From contig JANPFX010000055.1 in assembly GCA_031423635.1 (NCBI GenBank), positions 1 through 5,818 on the forward strand: DNA of 5,818 nucleotides, in the 5' to 3' direction. Shown piece after piece: positions 1-5,818 of this stretch; the stretch's first letter is position 1, and each line of letters begins with the position of its first letter. Below the pieces are notes generated by a model that ran no database searches, was not told the origin of the DNA, and saw nothing but the letters and a program-made list of their open reading frames with translations. Source of the DNA: JANLQX01 sp031423635 (GTDB taxonomy: Bacteria; Actinomycetota; Acidimicrobiia; Acidimicrobiales; JANYDT01). The position numbers were made by a program, and so were the translations under genes.

Positions 1-691
<691 letters not shown>

Positions 692-728
692 AATCGTGTC
701 CGCTCGTTTCCAAGCGAATCGACTAGGT

Positions 729-766
729 GTGAAGAGTCGGTGTGTGCACCCGAGTAGGTGCTTCAC
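729..766 (-). repeat. Nested hairpin upstream of the 16S 5' end
   Basis: GTGAAG (729-734) pairs with CTTCAC (761-766), and inside lies GCACC (746-750) with GGTGC (757-761). The stems share base 761, so they are partly alternative. The hairpin ends about 40 nt before the mature 16S and may be part of the processing structure. Confidence 0.35.
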
Positions 767-834
767 CAACTGGCACAAGCAGACTGGTTTATTTGTCCGT
801 TTTGTGCATTTGCACTACTTGTTTGGCGCTCCAC

Positions 835-862
835 AAAAGCAGAGCTAACCGCACTTGCTTTT
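835..862 (-). repeat. AAAAGCA / TGCTTTT stem in rRNA leader
   Basis: On the minus strand AAAAGCA (862-856) pairs perfectly with TGCTTTT (841-835) around a 14-nt loop. It follows boxA by about 15 nt. The T4 that ends the stem is too short, and the stem too A/T-rich, to be a convincing terminator; a structural or RNase-processing role is more likely. Confidence 0.4.
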
Positions 863-877
863 AGCTTCCTCTGTCTC

Positions 878-892
878 GTTTTCAAGGAACTG
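878..892 (-). promoter_or_regulatory. boxA-like rRNA antitermination element
   Basis: The minus strand reads CAGTTCCTTGAAAAC here, close to the Gram-positive rRNA leader boxA pattern TGTTCTTTGAAAAC as I remember it. BoxA RNA is bound by NusB/NusE (S10) so that polymerase resists Rho on untranslated rRNA. Its place, about 150 nt downstream of the predicted start and 190 nt before the 16S, fits. Assignment rests on motif similarity only. Confidence 0.55.
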
Positions 893-945
893 CATTCGCT
901 CATATCGACCGTGTAGGCCTCAGCGGAGCGGGCTTCATGTCTAGC

Positions 946-959
946 ACACCTTTCGGTGT
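946..959 (-). repeat. GAAA-tetraloop hairpin in rRNA leader
   Basis: The minus strand reads ACACC-GAAA-GGTGT: a perfect 5-bp stem capped by a GNRA tetraloop, a very stable RNA fold. It lies upstream of boxA and may be the boxB/boxC-like hairpin that often accompanies it. Confidence 0.5.
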
Positions 960-1050
960 CCGGAACCCGGTTTCCCAAGGTTTCGTTGGCTACTTCGTTC
1001 CGTGAGACTCGAGGTCGTCCGGTTCGTTTGGCCGTGCGAAGCGAGGGAGA

Positions 1051-1079
1051 ATGTTAGACGAACGATATTCGTCTGTCAA
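1051..1079 (-). promoter_or_regulatory. rRNA operon promoter (TTGACA-17-TAACAT)
   Basis: The minus strand reads TTGACA at 1079-1074, a 17-nt spacer, then TAACAT at 1056-1051. This is a perfect -35 hexamer and a good -10 at ideal spacing, pointing at the 16S gene; the expected transcription start is near 1044. The spacer is almost entirely a perfect dyad (AGACGAA-N5-TTCGTCT, plus strand 1056-1074). The -35 hexamer is only 31 bp from the tyrS start codon. It is the strongest promoter in the window, as expected for a stable-RNA operon; a second promoter within the leader was not found. Confidence 0.85.
1056..1074. repeat. Perfect inverted repeat filling the rRNA promoter spacer
   Basis: AGACGAA (1056-1062) and TTCGTCT (1068-1074) are exact reverse complements separated by CGATA. 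The 19-bp dyad covers the whole spacer and touches one base of each promoter hexamer. Position and symmetry suit an operator for a dimeric regulator, but it could be chance or a feature of the promoter itself. No regulator gene is visible nearby. Confidence 0.6.
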
Positions 1080-1109
1080 GGAAATCTTTCAGGTTCTACG
1101 ATTTCCACC
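1074..1109 (+). promoter_or_regulatory. Candidate tyrS promoter (TACGAT, leaderless start)
   Basis: TACGAT at 1097-1102 fits the actinobacterial TANNNT -10 pattern and ends exactly 7 nt before the GTG at 1110, so transcription would begin at or next to the start codon. The hexamer 17 nt upstream, TGTCAA (1074-1079), is a poor -35 on this strand but is the complement of the rRNA -35. No Shine-Dalgarno sequence lies at a useful distance; AAGGAA at 1079-1084 is about 25 nt away. Inference from pattern and spacing. Confidence 0.5.
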
Positions 1110-2360
1110 GTGAACGACTTCCTCGACGAACTCCAGTGGCGTGGTCTCCTGCACCAGGCCAGCGATCTCGAAGGCCTGCGAGAGCACCTACGCGATACGT
1201 CCAGGAGAGCATACGTCGGTCTCGACCCCAGCGCGCCCAGCCTGACCATCGGCAACCTCGTCACCCTCGTGCTCCTCGCCCATTTCCGGCGCGCCGGCCA
1301 CGAGCCTGTCGTCGTGGCTGGCGGCGGTACCGGCCTGATCGGTGATCCGGGCGGCAAGAGCACCGAACGACCACTCCTCACCACGGACGAGGTGCGGGCC
1401 AACATCGCCGCGCAGATGTCGATCTACGAACGCCTCTTCGGTGATGCGCTCGTCGTGAACAATGCCGACTGGCTCGCCGGCCTCGGCTTCATCGAAGTGC
1501 TGCGCGACGTCGGCAAGCACTTCTCCGTCAACGAAATGGTCAAACGCGACTCCGTGCGTAACCGCATGGAGGGTGACGGCATCACGTACACCGAGTTCTC
1601 GTACGTGCTGCTCCAGGCCTACGACTTCGCTCATCTCTACGCGACGCACGACGTGACGCTGCAGATGGGAGGGTCGGACCAGTGGGGCAACATCGTGTCG
1701 GGCGTCGATCTCGTGCGGCGATTACATGGCGGCACTGCGTTCGCGCTCACCTGCCCCCTGCTCCTCAAGGCCGACGGCACCAAGTTCGGGAAGAGCGAGA
1801 GCGGCGCAGTGTGGCTCACGGCCGACCGGACGTCTCCGTACCAGTTCCACCAGTTCTGGCTCAACGCGGGCGACGCCGACGTCATCCGCTTCCTGAAAAT
1901 CTTCACCTTCCGAACCCGTGAAGAGATCGCCGAACTTGAGGAGGCTCTCGCGGCCGCCCCCGGTGAGCGTGCTGCGCAGCGCGCTCTCGCCGACGATGTG
2001 ACGACGCTCGTGCACGGCGCCGACGCCTGCGCTCGGGCGCAAGCCATCGCCCGGGCCCTGTTCACCGGGGACGTCCGCAGCCTCGACGCCGCCACGCTCG
2101 CCGAGGCTCTTCCGGGGATGCCGTCCACGGGCTTTCCAGGCGCCGTTCCGGGCGAGACGGACATCGTCGACGTCCTCGTGACGACCGGACTGGCCCAGAG
2201 CCGCCGTCAGGCCCGCGAATTCCTCGACAACGGATCGATCTCGGTCAACGGTGACAAGGTCGGCGCCGATCGGCAGCTGTCGCAGGAGGACCGTCTACCG
2301 GGGGACGTTATCCTCCTGCGTCGCGGCAAGAAGCTCTGGCACGCCACGCTCTGGGGCTGA
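1110..2360 (+). CDS. tyrS: Tyrosyl-tRNA synthetase
   Basis: Cytoplasmic class I aminoacyl-tRNA synthetase: activates tyrosine with ATP and loads it on tRNA-Tyr; works as a dimer. From GTG 1110 it has 416 residues, the usual TyrRS size. Visible in order: tyrosine pocket YVGLD (35-39); the HIGH-equivalent TIGN (46-49); GGGTGLIGDP (71-80); YxxxQxxD (Y165, Q169, D172); GGSDQWGN (187-194); the KMSKS loop KFGKS (225-229); and a C-terminal S4-type RNA-binding domain from about 350 containing RRQAREFLDNGSISVNG. The frame is open back to a GTG at 1002, but that extension (MRLEVVRF...) overlaps the rRNA promoter and has no family counterpart, so 1110 is chosen. Oddity: the first His of HIGH, which contacts ATP phosphates, is Thr, and the second is Asn. 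It is divergent from the rRNA operon and convergent with the next gene. Confidence 0.97.
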   Translation: MNDFLDELQWRGLLHQASDLEGLREHLRDTSRRAYVGLDPSAPSLTIGNLVTLVLLAHFRRAGHEPVVVAGGGTGLIGDPGGKSTERPLLTTDEVRANIAAQMSIYERLFGDALVVNNADWLAGLGFIEVLRDVGKHFSVNEMVKRDSVRNRMEGDGITYTEFSYVLLQAYDFAHLYATHDVTLQMGGSDQWGNIVSGVDLVRRLHGGTAFALTCPLLLKADGTKFGKSESGAVWLTADRTSPYQFHQFWLNAGDADVIRFLKIFTFRTREEIAELEEALAAAPGERAAQRALADDVTTLVHGADACARAQAIARALFTGDVRSLDAATLAEALPGMPSTGFPGAVPGETDIVDVLVTTGLAQSRRQAREFLDNGSISVNGDKVGADRQLSQEDRLPGDVILLRRGKKLWHATLWG

Positions 2361-2371
2361 CGAAGGGGAGG

Positions 2372-2430
2372 CTCCGGGCGGGGCGGAGACGGCTTCGAAC
2401 GAAACGTCAGCAGGGCCCGCCCGAGCGGGC
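2372..2430. terminator. GC-rich hairpins at the convergent tyrS end (weak terminator candidates)
   Basis: Two perfect short stems lie where tyrS and the secreted-protein gene converge: CTCCG-N7-CGGAG (2372-2388) in the 46-bp gap, and GCCCGC-CCGA-GCGGGC (2415-2430) over the last codons of the minus-strand gene. Neither is followed by a T run on either strand, so they are not classical intrinsic terminators; they could assist U-less or Rho-dependent termination. Low confidence. Confidence 0.25.
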
Positions 2431-3546
2431 GATGCCGTCACGGTCGAGCCACCCCACGACGTCGACGGTGAGCTGCGCCCCGTTGGCGCTCACGTAGAAC
2501 GCCGTCCGGGCGTCGGCCCCCACGGGTACGAGGTAGAGCGCCGAACCGGTCTGTCCGGCCACGAGGTTGATCGCGAGCGACGGCGTTTGCCCGCCCGTGG
2601 GCAGGACCGTCAGATCGAGCGGGCCCGAGACCTGGGTCGCGCCGACAGCGAGGATGACCCCGGTCGGGGTCTGGGCCGCGCCGATCGCCGGTGGAACCTT
2701 CGCGATGCCGGTCGTCGGGATGTCGAACGGACGAGCCGCGGTCACGAGGTCCTTCAGGCCACCCAGACCGCTCACTGTGTCGAGGACACGGCACGGTTCG
2801 AGCACGACGGCAGACGGTTCGGTGGCTGCACCCGGTGCGCTGATGACCCATCCGACGACGGAGATGGCAAGCCCGGCCGGACCGGCGGTGGTCGTCACCC
2901 GCACGAGGCCGTTCGACCCGACGGGAACGGCCACTCGTGACACCGTGGTGGCGCCGGCCACGAAGCCGACGGTGGCGCCGACGACGGAGCGGGCGTAGTC
3001 GGGAGCGACCGGATTCACCGAGATCGTGCCGGACTGCGCCGGATTGGCCGCGGTGACGTCGAGAATGACGGTGCCGGTGCCGGATGCGGCGAGGCCGACG
3101 GCCCCTCGTACGTCAGCTTCGACCTTGCCTCCGGCGGCGAGCTTGGCCACCTCGGCTGCGCCGAGGTCGATCACCCGTCCGGCGCCGGGGATGAACACCG
3201 TTGCCCGGGCCGGCGGCTTGGCCGCCGCGCCGGCGATCGTGGTGGTCGAGGCACCGGGCTTTGCGGTGGTCGACGCCGAGGCCGGCGACGTCTCGATCGT
3301 GGTCGTCGTCGCCTTCGCCGTGGCCGAACCGCTCGAGGTGTCGGACTTCTTCTTCGTCGTTGTGGTCGCCGACGTCTTCTTCTTCGTGGTTGTGGTCACC
3401 GACGTTTTTTTCTTCGTCGTTTTCGTGGCCGCGTCCGACGGCGCTGGTGACGACGCCAGCAACGCGACTACGAGCACGCCGGCGAGGCCGAACGCTCCGC
3501 TGCGGAATGCCTTCGAGGATGAGGTGCCGAACCCGGGGAAGGTCAT
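2407..3546 (-). CDS. Secreted protein: signal peptide, Lys/Thr-repeat linker, two degenerate beta-rich exoprotein domains
   Basis: 379 residues from ATG 3546, of unknown function. Residues 1-40 form a signal peptide: basic n-region (SSSKAFRSG), hydrophobic core GLAGVLVVALLA, then SSPAPSDAA with a likely cleavage near 40. Residues about 41-69 are a 10-residue repeat rich in TTTTKKK, followed to about 115 by a Thr/Ser/Ala/Pro linker. Two similar domains follow (about 115-237 and 243-368), each with an RV(I/L)D start, a VIL-V strand, a (V/L)(V/A)AGxT motif, a (V/L)xVPVG strand and an ending xVVGW(V/L). This matches, from memory, the actinobacterial exoprotein repeat with RLLDTR / VLNVTVT / NFVAGQTVPN / VAGYF motifs, in diverged form. 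The only Cys residues are 252 and the C-terminal 379, so one disulfide is possible. The frame extends to 3651 but overlaps the glycosylase gene; ATG 3546 starts the signal peptide properly and has a -10 at the right place. Role perhaps cell-surface or wall-associated; unproven. Confidence 0.87.
   Translation of the reverse strand: MTFPGFGTSSSKAFRSGAFGLAGVLVVALLASSPAPSDAATKTTKKKTSVTTTTKKKTSATTTTKKKSDTSSGSATAKATTTTIETSPASASTTAKPGASTTTIAGAAAKPPARATVFIPGAGRVIDLGAAEVAKLAAGGKVEADVRGAVGLAASGTGTVILDVTAANPAQSGTISVNPVAPDYARSVVGATVGFVAGATTVSRVAVPVGSNGLVRVTTTAGPAGLAISVVGWVISAPGAATEPSAVVLEPCRVLDTVSGLGGLKDLVTAARPFDIPTTGIAKVPPAIGAAQTPTGVILAVGATQVSGPLDLTVLPTGGQTPSLAINLVAGQTGSALYLVPVGADARTAFYVSANGAQLTVDVVGWLDRDGIARSGGPC
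3341..3430 (-). repeat. Three 30-bp tandem repeats encoding a Lys/Thr decapeptide
   Basis: Units 3430-3401, 3400-3371 and 3370-3341 encode ATKTTKKKTS, VTTTTKKKTS and ATTTTKKKSD. By my alignment adjacent units match at about 23-24 of 30 bases. The first unit uses AAA codons, giving a T7 run on the plus strand (3405-3411 region), while the others use AAG. In-frame repeats of this kind vary in copy number by slippage and lengthen or shorten the linker without breaking the frame. Confidence 0.85.
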
Positions 3547-3553
3547 ACCGATC

Positions 3554-3559
3554 ACGATA
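3554..3559 (-). promoter_or_regulatory. Candidate -10 of the secreted-protein gene (TATCGT)
   Basis: The minus strand reads TATCGT at 3559-3554, exactly 7 nt before ATG 3546, predicting a leaderless mRNA. No good -35 is seen; CCGACC around 3581-3576 is the nearest. The bases before the ATG (GATCGGT) lack a Shine-Dalgarno sequence. It sits in the 70-bp gap after the glycosylase gene. Confidence 0.45.
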
Positions 3560-3616
3560 CCGGACGGGCCATGTTGGTCGGGGTTGTTCGGATTCACCTC
3601 GGGAGGATGGCGCTGG

Positions 3617-4243
3617 TCAGCGGCAGATCGCCGCGGGATCGTCCACGACAAAGCGCCACAGACGGTCCTGCGCGACCGAGATGCCGACTCGCCGGGTCGC
3701 CGACCACTCCATTGTCCCGGTGATCGGTGTTCCGATGAGCCTGACCGGCGAGGAGCCGCTCAACATGTCGACATCGTTGTGCCGACGATCGATGCCGAGA
3801 GCGGCCGTCAGCTTTCCCGGCCCGTTCGTGAGGGATGCGAGCGATGTCGCCTTCGGCCGACGCTCGCGCATGAGCAGATCGCCGCGGGTCGCCACTCCCC
3901 CGCGGAGGAGGACGGCTTCACCGTCACCGACGCGACCGGTCACGACATTGAGGCACCAGTGCATCCCGTAGCTCAGGTACACGTACGACCGCCCGGGTGG
4001 CCCGAACATCACGGCGTTGCGCGGAGTCCGACCACGGAACGTATGTGACGCGGGATCCGTCTGGACATAGGCCTCGACCTCGGTGATCACGATCGAGCAC
4101 GTGCCCGCCCGAAGTTCCACGCCGAGAAGGTCCGGCGCCACCTCGACGGCCGATCGACCGAAGAAGGACCGCGTGAGTCGCGTCGCATGCGCCAATGGTC
4201 GAGCCGTCAGGAGTTCCGCACCGGCCGGGTGGCTCGAGCTCAA
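3617..4243 (-). CDS. mpg: 3-methyladenine DNA glycosylase (AAG/MPG family)
   Basis: Base-excision repair enzyme that flips out and removes alkylated or deaminated purines, leaving an abasic site. From TTG 4243 it has 208 residues. Seen: RSFFGR followed by VAPDLLG (about 25-41), family N-terminus; TEVEAY with the catalytic-position Glu at 57 and base-stacking Tyr at 59; ASHTFRGRTPRNAVMFG with His 67; SYVYLSYGMHWCLNVV with the equivalent of human Asn169 at 99; and TNGPGKL (139-145). The Glu/Tyr/His/Asn set matches human AAG E125/Y127/H136/N169. The chosen TTG overlaps the argH stop as TTGA, with AGG 10 nt upstream, so translational coupling is likely. An in-frame TTG at 4195 (192 residues) places the RSFF motif nearer the usual distance from the start and is a real alternative. 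No other Met/Val start fits. Confidence 0.93.
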   Translation of the reverse strand: MSSSHPAGAELLTARPLAHATRLTRSFFGRSAVEVAPDLLGVELRAGTCSIVITEVEAYVQTDPASHTFRGRTPRNAVMFGPPGRSYVYLSYGMHWCLNVVTGRVGDGEAVLLRGGVATRGDLLMRERRPKATSLASLTNGPGKLTAALGIDRRHNDVDMLSGSSPVRLIGTPITGTMEWSATRRVGISVAQDRLWRFVVDDPAAICR

Positions 4244-5634
4244 CCGGCCGCGACCTGCAGACGTACGCGGCCGAGAGAGTCGTCGAATCGCCTGATCTGC
4301 TCGGCGACAGGGCCGGGTCCGCCACCGCCCGGGCTCGACCGACGAAGCACCGACACCCCGGGTTCGAGGAGGGCGACCGCCTTTGGCCCCAATGCCGGGT
4401 GGTTCTCGACCAGCTCGCCGAAATTGACATGCCGGTCGACGGCGTTGCGGACGAGCGAGCCGACGACGGCGTGGGCTTCTCGGAACGGCATGCCGTTCTC
4501 CACCAGGTGCTCGGCGAGATCCGTGGCGGCGACGAACGGCGTATCGGCGGCGGCCTGCATCGTGGCGATGTTGAACGTGAGCGAACGGATCAGGCCGGTC
4601 ATCGCACCGCACGCCAATGTGATGCGGTCGAGTGCGTCGAACAGCGGCTCCTTGTCACCCTGGAGATCCCGGTTGTAGGCCAGCGGGAGGCCCTTCAGGG
4701 TCGCCAACACGCCGGTCAGGTTGCCGATGAGGCGGCCGGCGGTGCCGCGGGCGAGCTCGGCGATGTCGGGGTTCTTCTTCTGGGGCATCATCGACGAACC
4801 GGTCGAATACGCGTCGGAGAGCTTGGCGAAGCCGAACTCCTCCGCTGTCCACAGCACGATCTCCTCACCAAGGCGCGAGAGGTGGATGCCCAGCAGCGAG
4901 ATGCCGAACAGGATCTCGGCGACGAAGTCACGGTCGCCGACAGCGTCGAGGGAGTTCTCGAAACGGCCGGCGAAACCGAGTTCGGCGGCGGTCCAGTCGG
5001 GGTCGAGCGGCAACGACGATCCGGCGAGCGCCCCGGCGCCGAGCGGCGATACGTCAAGCCGATCACGGGCGTCGAAGAGCCGGTCGACGTCGCGGCTCAG
5101 TGCCCAGCCATGGGCGAGCAGGTGATGGGCAAGCAGCACCGGCTGGGCGCGCTGGAGGTGGGTGTAGCCGGGCAGATACGCGTCGCCGGACTCCACCGCC
5201 CGGGTGAGCAACGTCTCCTGGAGGACGATGACCCGGGAAATCAGGTCGAGCACCTCACGTTTCGCGAACAGCCGGAGGTCGGTGGCGACTTGATCATTGC
5301 GGCTACGGCCGGTGTGCAGCTTCCCCCCGACGGGCCCGATGATCTCGGTGAGTCGGCGTTCCACAGCGGTGTGGACGTCTTCGTCGCTCTCGACGAAGAC
5401 GAAGCGGCCCTCGGCCAGTTCGATCCCGACCGCGTCGAGTCCTTCGACGATGGACTCGACCTCCTCGGGGGCCAGGATTCCGACGTGCCCCAACATCTTG
5501 ACGTGCGCTCGGGAGCCGACCAGGTCGTCGGGCCACATTCGTCGGTCGAACGACAGGCTCTCGGTGAAGGCCAACAGCTCCGCCGCCGGACCCTCGTCGA
5601 ATCGTCCATGCCACAACGTGTTCCCGGTAGTCAC
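4240..5634 (-). CDS. argH: Argininosuccinate lyase
   Basis: Cytoplasmic enzyme of the last arginine-synthesis step: splits argininosuccinate into arginine and fumarate; homotetramer of the fumarase/aspartase superfamily. From GTG 5634 it has 464 residues, the normal length. It begins NTLWHGRF, typical of ArgH. Seen: SDEDVHTAVE (84-93) with the conserved His 88; HTGRSRNDQ (107-115); PGYTHLQRAQP with Thr158-His159, the acid/base region; SPLGAGALAGSS (about 196-207); and the superfamily signature GSSMMPQKKNP (279-289), whose Ser supplies the catalytic group. The C-terminal GPKAVALLEPGVSV is also typical. Upstream Met/Val codons as far as 5817 give Arg/Gly-rich sequence with no homology and are rejected. 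TAACCT lies 7 nt before the GTG, suggesting a leaderless mRNA. It overlaps the glycosylase gene by 4 bp; no other arginine gene is in the window. Confidence 0.97.
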   Translation of the reverse strand: MTTGNTLWHGRFDEGPAAELLAFTESLSFDRRMWPDDLVGSRAHVKMLGHVGILAPEEVESIVEGLDAVGIELAEGRFVFVESDEDVHTAVERRLTEIIGPVGGKLHTGRSRNDQVATDLRLFAKREVLDLISRVIVLQETLLTRAVESGDAYLPGYTHLQRAQPVLLAHHLLAHGWALSRDVDRLFDARDRLDVSPLGAGALAGSSLPLDPDWTAAELGFAGRFENSLDAVGDRDFVAEILFGISLLGIHLSRLGEEIVLWTAEEFGFAKLSDAYSTGSSMMPQKKNPDIAELARGTAGRLIGNLTGVLATLKGLPLAYNRDLQGDKEPLFDALDRITLACGAMTGLIRSLTFNIATMQAAADTPFVAATDLAEHLVENGMPFREAHAVVGSLVRNAVDRHVNFGELVENHPALGPKAVALLEPGVSVLRRSSPGGGGPGPVAEQIRRFDDSLGRVRLQVAAG

Positions 5635-5641
5635 CCCAGTG

Positions 5642-5670
5642 AGGTTAGACAGCCGACGCGCCCTCCAACC
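5642..5670 (-). promoter_or_regulatory. Candidate argH promoter (TAACCT, leaderless start)
   Basis: TAACCT at 5647-5642 on the minus strand ends exactly 7 nt before GTG 5634 and resembles the rRNA -10 (TAACAT). A weak -35, GGTTGG, lies 17 nt further upstream (5670-5665). No Shine-Dalgarno sequence and no recognisable ArgR operator were seen. Confidence 0.45.
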
Positions 5671-5818
5671 GCGCGGCCCGGCCCCATCGGCATGCGGCCT
5701 CTGTGTTGTGCTCCGGCCGGCGTTGCGGGGTCCTGTCGCCGATCCTCCCCACCCGCCGCGGTACTCGCCCGTGCTCCTCCGTCGCCGGGTCTCCGTTCCT
5801 CGGGGCGGGGGCCCCATC
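5671..5818. other. GC-rich region upstream of argH, no gene recognised
   Basis: All three minus-strand frames are open for most of this stretch, one ending TAA inside the argH -10 and one ending TGA at the argH start, but the translations are Arg/Gly/Pro-rich and match no family I know. GGCCCCATC occurs twice (about 5681 and 5810). It may be intergenic DNA or the disordered tail of an upstream gene outside the window. Confidence 0.4.

Larger units (their letters stand above)
692..1044 (-). other. Transcribed leader of the rRNA operon
   Basis: This stretch of about 350 nt lies between the rRNA promoter (-10 at 1056-1051) and the 16S 5' end. It contains no gene. It is more A/T-rich than the flanking coding DNA and holds, in transcription order, a GAAA-capped hairpin (959-946), a boxA-like element (892-878), a 7-bp stem (862-835), a short GTGCA/TGCAC palindrome (815-804) and a nested hairpin (766-729). 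A smaller CGCTT/GAGCG stem sits just upstream of the 16S at 717-702. In other bacteria such leaders carry antitermination signals and one half of the RNase III processing stalk; the partner strand 3' of the 16S is outside the window. The open frame 978-763 on the minus strand is rejected as a gene. Confidence 0.8.

Noticed and set aside
763..978. Open frame of 71 codons on the minus strand
   Set aside because: It lies wholly within the rRNA leader, spans the boxA-like element and hairpins, and its translation resembles no protein.
1002..1109. N-terminal extension of tyrS from GTG 1002
   Set aside because: It would run through the rRNA promoter and add 36 residues with no counterpart in TyrRS; GTG 1110 gives the normal length and has a -10 at the right distance.
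3401..3413. T7 run as a possible intrinsic terminator on the plus strand
   Set aside because: No GC hairpin precedes it, no plus-strand gene leads into it, and it is explained by AAA Lys codons on the minus strand.
3026..4048. Long plus-strand open frame with a hydrophobic FFFVVVV stretch
   Set aside because: It is antisense to the secreted-protein and glycosylase genes. The Phe/Val run is the complement of the Lys/Thr repeat codons, and the rest has no family signature.
4244..4612. Extension of the glycosylase frame upstream into argH
   Set aside because: The 123 codons are Arg-rich shadow sequence of argH; homology begins only after about 4195.
5635..5817. N-terminal extension of argH to 5817
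   Set aside because: Arg/Gly/Pro-rich translation without similarity to ArgH; GTG 5634 gives the standard N-terminus and length.

Overview
The window looks like chromosomal DNA from a high-GC actinobacterium. The 16S rRNA fragment carries sequence I associate with class Acidimicrobiia (Ilumatobacter-like lineages), for example AGTTAGGAATCTTGCGCAATGG just 3' of the EUB338 site and a shortened V3 helix. That placement is from memory; no search was run. The protein genes agree with it: strong GC3, GTG/TTG starts, and a secreted protein with a repeat fold common in actinobacterial exoproteins.

Layout. 1-691 (minus): 5' part of a 16S rRNA gene, cut by the window edge. 692-~1044 (minus): transcribed rRNA leader with a boxA-like antitermination element and several hairpins. 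1051-1079 (minus): a near-consensus rRNA promoter, TTGACA-17-TAACAT. 1110-2360 (plus): tyrS, tyrosyl-tRNA synthetase, divergent from the rRNA operon, with its putative -10 on the other side of the same -35 position. 2361-2406: short convergent intergenic gap. 2407-3546 (minus): secreted protein with a signal peptide, a Lys/Thr tandem-repeat linker and two degenerate beta-rich domains. 3617-4243 (minus): 3-methyladenine DNA glycosylase. 4240-5634 (minus): argH, argininosuccinate lyase, overlapping the glycosylase start by 4 bp. 5635-5818: GC-rich DNA upstream of argH with a candidate promoter and no recognisable gene.

How the parts work together. The rRNA operon and tyrS both serve translation and share a back-to-back promoter region in which RNA polymerase probably cannot occupy both promoters at once. 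argH (last step of arginine synthesis) and the glycosylase (base-excision repair) form a translationally overlapping pair of unrelated function; I recall argH, mpg and tyrS lying in one neighbourhood in other actinobacteria, so this looks like a rearranged remnant of that block. The secreted protein has its own candidate promoter.

The most interesting signals are regulatory. All three genes that begin a transcription unit (tyrS, the secreted protein, argH) have a TANNNT hexamer ending exactly 7 nt before the start codon and no convincing Shine-Dalgarno sequence, which points to leaderless mRNAs. The rRNA promoter spacer is filled by a perfect 7-5-7 dyad. The 16S has an unusual base in the 530 loop, inside the 515F primer site. 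I see no mobile element, CRISPR array, tRNA, or clear new multi-gene system.
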